7,623 nucleotides of DNA from Acetobacteraceae bacterium. Lineage in GTDB: Bacteria > Pseudomonadota > Alphaproteobacteria > Acetobacterales > Acetobacteraceae. The notes beneath the pieces were generated by a model. It was not told the origin of the DNA, did not search any database, and saw only the letters and a program-made list of their open reading frames with translations. The stretch lies in NCBI GenBank assembly GCA_947446625.1, contig CANFIE010000185.1:1-7623 (forward strand), read 5' to 3'. Shown here piece by piece: positions 6,063 to 7,623 of this stretch. Position 1 is the first letter of the stretch; each line of letters opens with the position of its first letter. Position numbers and translations under genes: made by a program.

Positions 6063-7046
6063 ATGCAACGCCGCACACTCCTCACCGCCCTCGCCCTGCC
6101 GGCCTTCGCGCCCACCCTGGCCAGCGCCCAGGCCTGGCCCAACCGCCCCATCCGCATGCTGGTCGGCTTCCCGCCCGGCGGCACCACGGACCTGGCCGCC
6201 CGCCTGGTCAGCGAGCGCCTGACCGCCCGCCTCGGCGTGCCGGTCACGGTGGAAAACCGCCCTGGCGCCACCGGCAACATCGCCACCGAAGCCACCATCC
6301 GCGCCGAGCCGGATGGCTATACCCTGCAAACCATCAGCGCCGCCGAAGGCGCCATGAACTACACCCTGTTCGGCACCCGCATGGTGGTGAAGCCCGAGGA
6401 TGTGGTGCAGGTGGGCCTGCTGATGCGCGTGCCCAACGCCTTCTTCGTGCATCCCAGCCTGCCGGTGCATTCCATCGCGGAACTCATCGCCCATGCCCGC
6501 GCCAATCCGGGCAAGCTGGCCTTCGGCAGCACCAGCCTGGGCGGCACGCCGCATATGGGCCTGGAACTCCTCAAGCTCCGCACCGGCGTCGATATCCTCC
6601 ACGTCCCCTTCCGCGGCGCCGGCCCCATGCTCATCGAAGCCATGGCCGGCCGGGTGCAGGTGGGCGGCGACAACATGCCCAGCGTCATCGGCCACCTGCG
6701 GGATGGCCGGCTGCGCCCCATTGGCGTCACCAGCCTGGGCCGCAGCGCCGCCCTGCCCAACCTGCCGGCCATTGCCGAAACCGTGCCGGGCTTCGAGGCA
6801 ACCGGCTGGTTCGGCGTGCACGCCCCCGCCCGCGTCCCGCGTGAGATCATCGCCAAGCTGGGCGCCGAGATCGACGCCATCACCCATGAACAGACCTACC
6901 GCCTGCGCCTGGCCGAATTGGGCGCTGACCTGCCCGCCCTGAAGCCCGATGGCGGCACCAGCCCCGAAAGCTACGCCGCCTTCACCACCAACGAGATCAC
7001 CAAATGGGGCGAGGTGGTCCGCGCCAGCGGCGTGCGGGTGGAGTAA
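6063..7046 (+). CDS. Bug/TctC-family tripartite tricarboxylate transporter substrate-binding protein, copy 4
   Basis: A 327-aa periplasmic solute receptor. The signal peptide is MQRRTLL, an Ala/Leu/Pro core and a likely cut after ASA (20-22). Landmarks: WPNRP (25-29), PPGGTTD (37-43), ENRPGATG (64-71), PDGYT (83-87), KPED (110-113) with MRVPN (121-125), VPFRGA (181-186), NLPA (233-236) in place of the usual -PT, WFGVH (249-253) and a C-terminal KWGEVVR (314-320). The ATG at 6063 follows GGTGGA by 6 nt, matching the spacing at copies 1 and 2. An in-frame ATG at 6057 forms a 4-base ATGA overlap with the copy 3 stop and would add only Met-Thr; both starts imply translational coupling to copy 3. 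It is closest to copy 2: the DNA for Pro-Arg-Glu-Ile-Ile shares 16 identical bases (4689-4704 and 6836-6851). A 72-bp gap with its own promoter-like signal separates it from copy 5. Confidence 0.94.
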   Translation: MQRRTLLTALALPAFAPTLASAQAWPNRPIRMLVGFPPGGTTDLAARLVSERLTARLGVPVTVENRPGATGNIATEATIRAEPDGYTLQTISAAEGAMNYTLFGTRMVVKPEDVVQVGLLMRVPNAFFVHPSLPVHSIAELIAHARANPGKLAFGSTSLGGTPHMGLELLKLRTGVDILHVPFRGAGPMLIEAMAGRVQVGGDNMPSVIGHLRDGRLRPIGVTSLGRSAALPNLPAIAETVPGFEATGWFGVHAPARVPREIIAKLGAEIDAITHEQTYRLRLAELGADLPALKPDGGTSPESYAAFTTNEITKWGEVVRASGVRVE

Positions 7047-7072
7047 TTCCACGCCTCTGCTCCGCACTTAAC

Positions 7073-7088
7073 ATCCACTCTTGTGGAT
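7073..7088. promoter_or_regulatory. 6-bp inverted repeat overlapping the proposed -35 of copy 5
   Basis: ATCCAC (7073-7078) and GTGGAT (7083-7088) are perfect arms with a 4-nt centre. The right arm covers most of the candidate -35 box TTGTGG (7081-7086). That position suits a repressor or activator site; it could also form a short hairpin at the 3' end of the copy 4 transcript, but no U tract follows. Confidence 0.35.
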
Positions 7089-7118
7089 TTCGCACCGCAG
7101 CATGCTAGCCTCGCGGCC
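7081..7118 (+). promoter_or_regulatory. Candidate promoter of receptor copy 5, giving a leaderless mRNA
   Basis: TTGTGG (7081-7086) lies 19 nt before TAGCCT (7106-7111), which sits in GCTAGCCT, similar to the GCTA-type -10 of alphaproteobacterial housekeeping promoters. The ATG at 7119 is 7 nt after this box, where transcription would be expected to begin. No Shine-Dalgarno is present between the box and the ATG. Both facts point to a leaderless transcript. Confidence 0.5.
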
Positions 7119-7623
7119 ATGAAACTCCATCGCCGCACCCTGCTCGCCGCCACCTTGGCAACCCCGGCCCTGGCGCAAACCGCCGCCTGGCCCAACCGCC
7201 CGCTGCGCCTGGTGGTGCCCTTCCCGCCCGGCGGCGCAACGGATGCCGTGGGCCGCCTCACCGGCTCGCTCATCGCCCAGCATCTCGGCCAGCAGGTGGT
7301 CATCGAAAATCGCGGCGGCGCCGGCGGCAACCTGGGCGCCGAACTGGCCGCCAAGGCTGAGCCGGACGGCTATACCCTGCTCATCACCACCATCAGCGCC
7401 GCCGCCATGGGGCCGCACCTCTACCCCCGCCTGGGGTATGACCCGGTGAAGGACCTCATTCCGGTGGCCCAAAGCTGCCATGTCTGCAACGGCGTCCTCG
7501 CCCGGCCAGACCTGCCCGTGGCCACGCTGCGCCAGGCGCTGGATCTCGCCCGCCAGCGCCCCGGCCAGCTCACCTCTGGCAGCCCCGGCAATGGCACTTC
7601 GGGGCATCTGGTGGCGGAATACC
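7119..7623 (+). CDS. Bug/TctC-family tripartite tricarboxylate transporter substrate-binding protein, copy 5, 3' part beyond window
   Basis: The first 168 residues of a fifth receptor, roughly half of a normal Bug protein; the frame is open to the window end. The signal peptide is MKLHRRTLL, a short Ala/Thr/Leu core and a likely cut after ALA (17-19). Landmarks: WPNRP (24-28), PPGGATD (36-42), GQQVVIENRGGAGG (57-70), EPDGYT (81-86) and SGSPGNGTSGH (153-163), the last matching the ligand-contact turn of the other copies. It differs from copies 2-4 in having YDPVKDLIPV (107-116), the commoner Bug form, instead of the KPED-RVPN block. It also carries a Cys-His-Val-Cys pair (120-123) directly after it, unlike any other copy here. 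The start is the ATG at 7119; no ribosome site precedes it, but a promoter-like sequence ends 7 nt upstream. Whether TctA/TctB genes follow is outside the window. Confidence 0.92.
   Translation, partial: MKLHRRTLLAATLATPALAQTAAWPNRPLRLVVPFPPGGATDAVGRLTGSLIAQHLGQQVVIENRGGAGGNLGAELAAKAEPDGYTLLITTISAAAMGPHLYPRLGYDPVKDLIPVAQSCHVCNGVLARPDLPVATLRQALDLARQRPGQLTSGSPGNGTSGHLVAEY

Larger units (their letters stand above)
2837..7623 (+). repeat. Tandem array of five paralogous receptor genes
   Basis: Five head-to-tail genes share domain order, signal peptide type and C-terminal KW-x2-V-x-R-x-SG motif (visible in copies 1-4). Spacers are 77, 159, 2 and 72 bp. The protein copies are clearly homologous but diverged, with only short stretches of DNA identity, so the duplications look old. 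The array continues at least to the right edge. Confidence 0.85.

Noticed and set aside
3769..6078. A 769-codon open frame on the minus strand, antisense to receptor copies 2 and 3 and the end of copy 1
   Set aside because: It is a mirror of the strongly G/C-biased codons of the real genes. Its product is a low-complexity Gly/Ala/His/Asp/Gln-rich string with repeated shadows of the paralogues and no recognisable domain.
4689..6851. The 16-base identity between copies 2 and 4 as a recent recombination or mobile-element repeat
   Set aside because: It encodes a conserved Pro-Arg-Glu-Ile-Ile stretch at the same place in both proteins, and the surrounding DNA differs. Common ancestry plus biased codons explains it.
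5619..7067. A 482-codon minus-strand open frame opposite receptor copies 3 and 4
   Set aside because: Same antisense shadow pattern as the 3769-6078 frame, Gly/Ala/His-rich, with no ribosome site or domain.
1..7623. CRISPR arrays, tRNA or rRNA genes and insertion sequences
   Set aside because: I saw no regularly spaced repeats, no tRNA-like cloverleaf, no rRNA-like sequence and no transposase or terminal repeats on reading both strands.

Overview
The window is strongly G+C-rich, with codon third positions almost always G or C. It encodes tripartite tricarboxylate transporter (TTT) solute receptors of the Bug/TctC family, twin-arginine-like signal peptides, a NdvA/ChvA-like ABC exporter and a short CBS-pair protein. 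This combination suggests an alphaproteobacterium, most likely a Roseomonas-like member of the Acetobacteraceae. That placement is inferred from gene content and composition; no rRNA or other marker is present.

Left part (1-2660), all on the minus strand. In transcription order these are a 600-aa ABC exporter half-transporter with fused membrane and ATPase domains (858-2660), a 144-aa two-CBS-domain protein with a GTG start (314-748), and a small HicA-like protein that runs off the left edge (1-245). Gaps of 109 and 68 bp separate them. They could be read together, but short hairpins between the ABC and CBS genes may weaken read-through.

Middle: a divergent intergenic region (2661-2836) separates the minus-strand group from everything to its right.

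Right part (2837-7623), all on the plus strand. Five successive genes encode paralogous Bug/TctC-type periplasmic solute-binding proteins of 332, 328, 333, 327 and at least 168 aa, the last cut by the window end. Each has an RR-T/S-LL signal peptide, an A-x-A|Q-like cleavage site, a P-(P/A)-G-(T/A)-T-D or PPGG-x-TD loop, an ENR-x-GA motif and a PDG(Y/H) motif. Copies 2, 3 and 4 form a closer subgroup with a shared KPED-RVPN segment and a longer C-terminal loop. Copies 1 and 5 are more distant. No TctA or TctB membrane subunit is present, so the receptors must use membrane partners encoded elsewhere or act in another way.

The array is probably not one uniform transcript. Copies 3 and 4 are essentially fused end to end (2-nt gap or 4-nt ATGA overlap). 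A perfect 10-bp hairpin lies between copies 2 and 3. Copy 5 has a promoter-like sequence so close to its ATG that a leaderless transcript is likely. The main unusual element is this tandem, diversified, transporter-less receptor array with mixed start signals (SD-led ATG, SD-led TTG, coupled ATG, apparently leaderless ATG).
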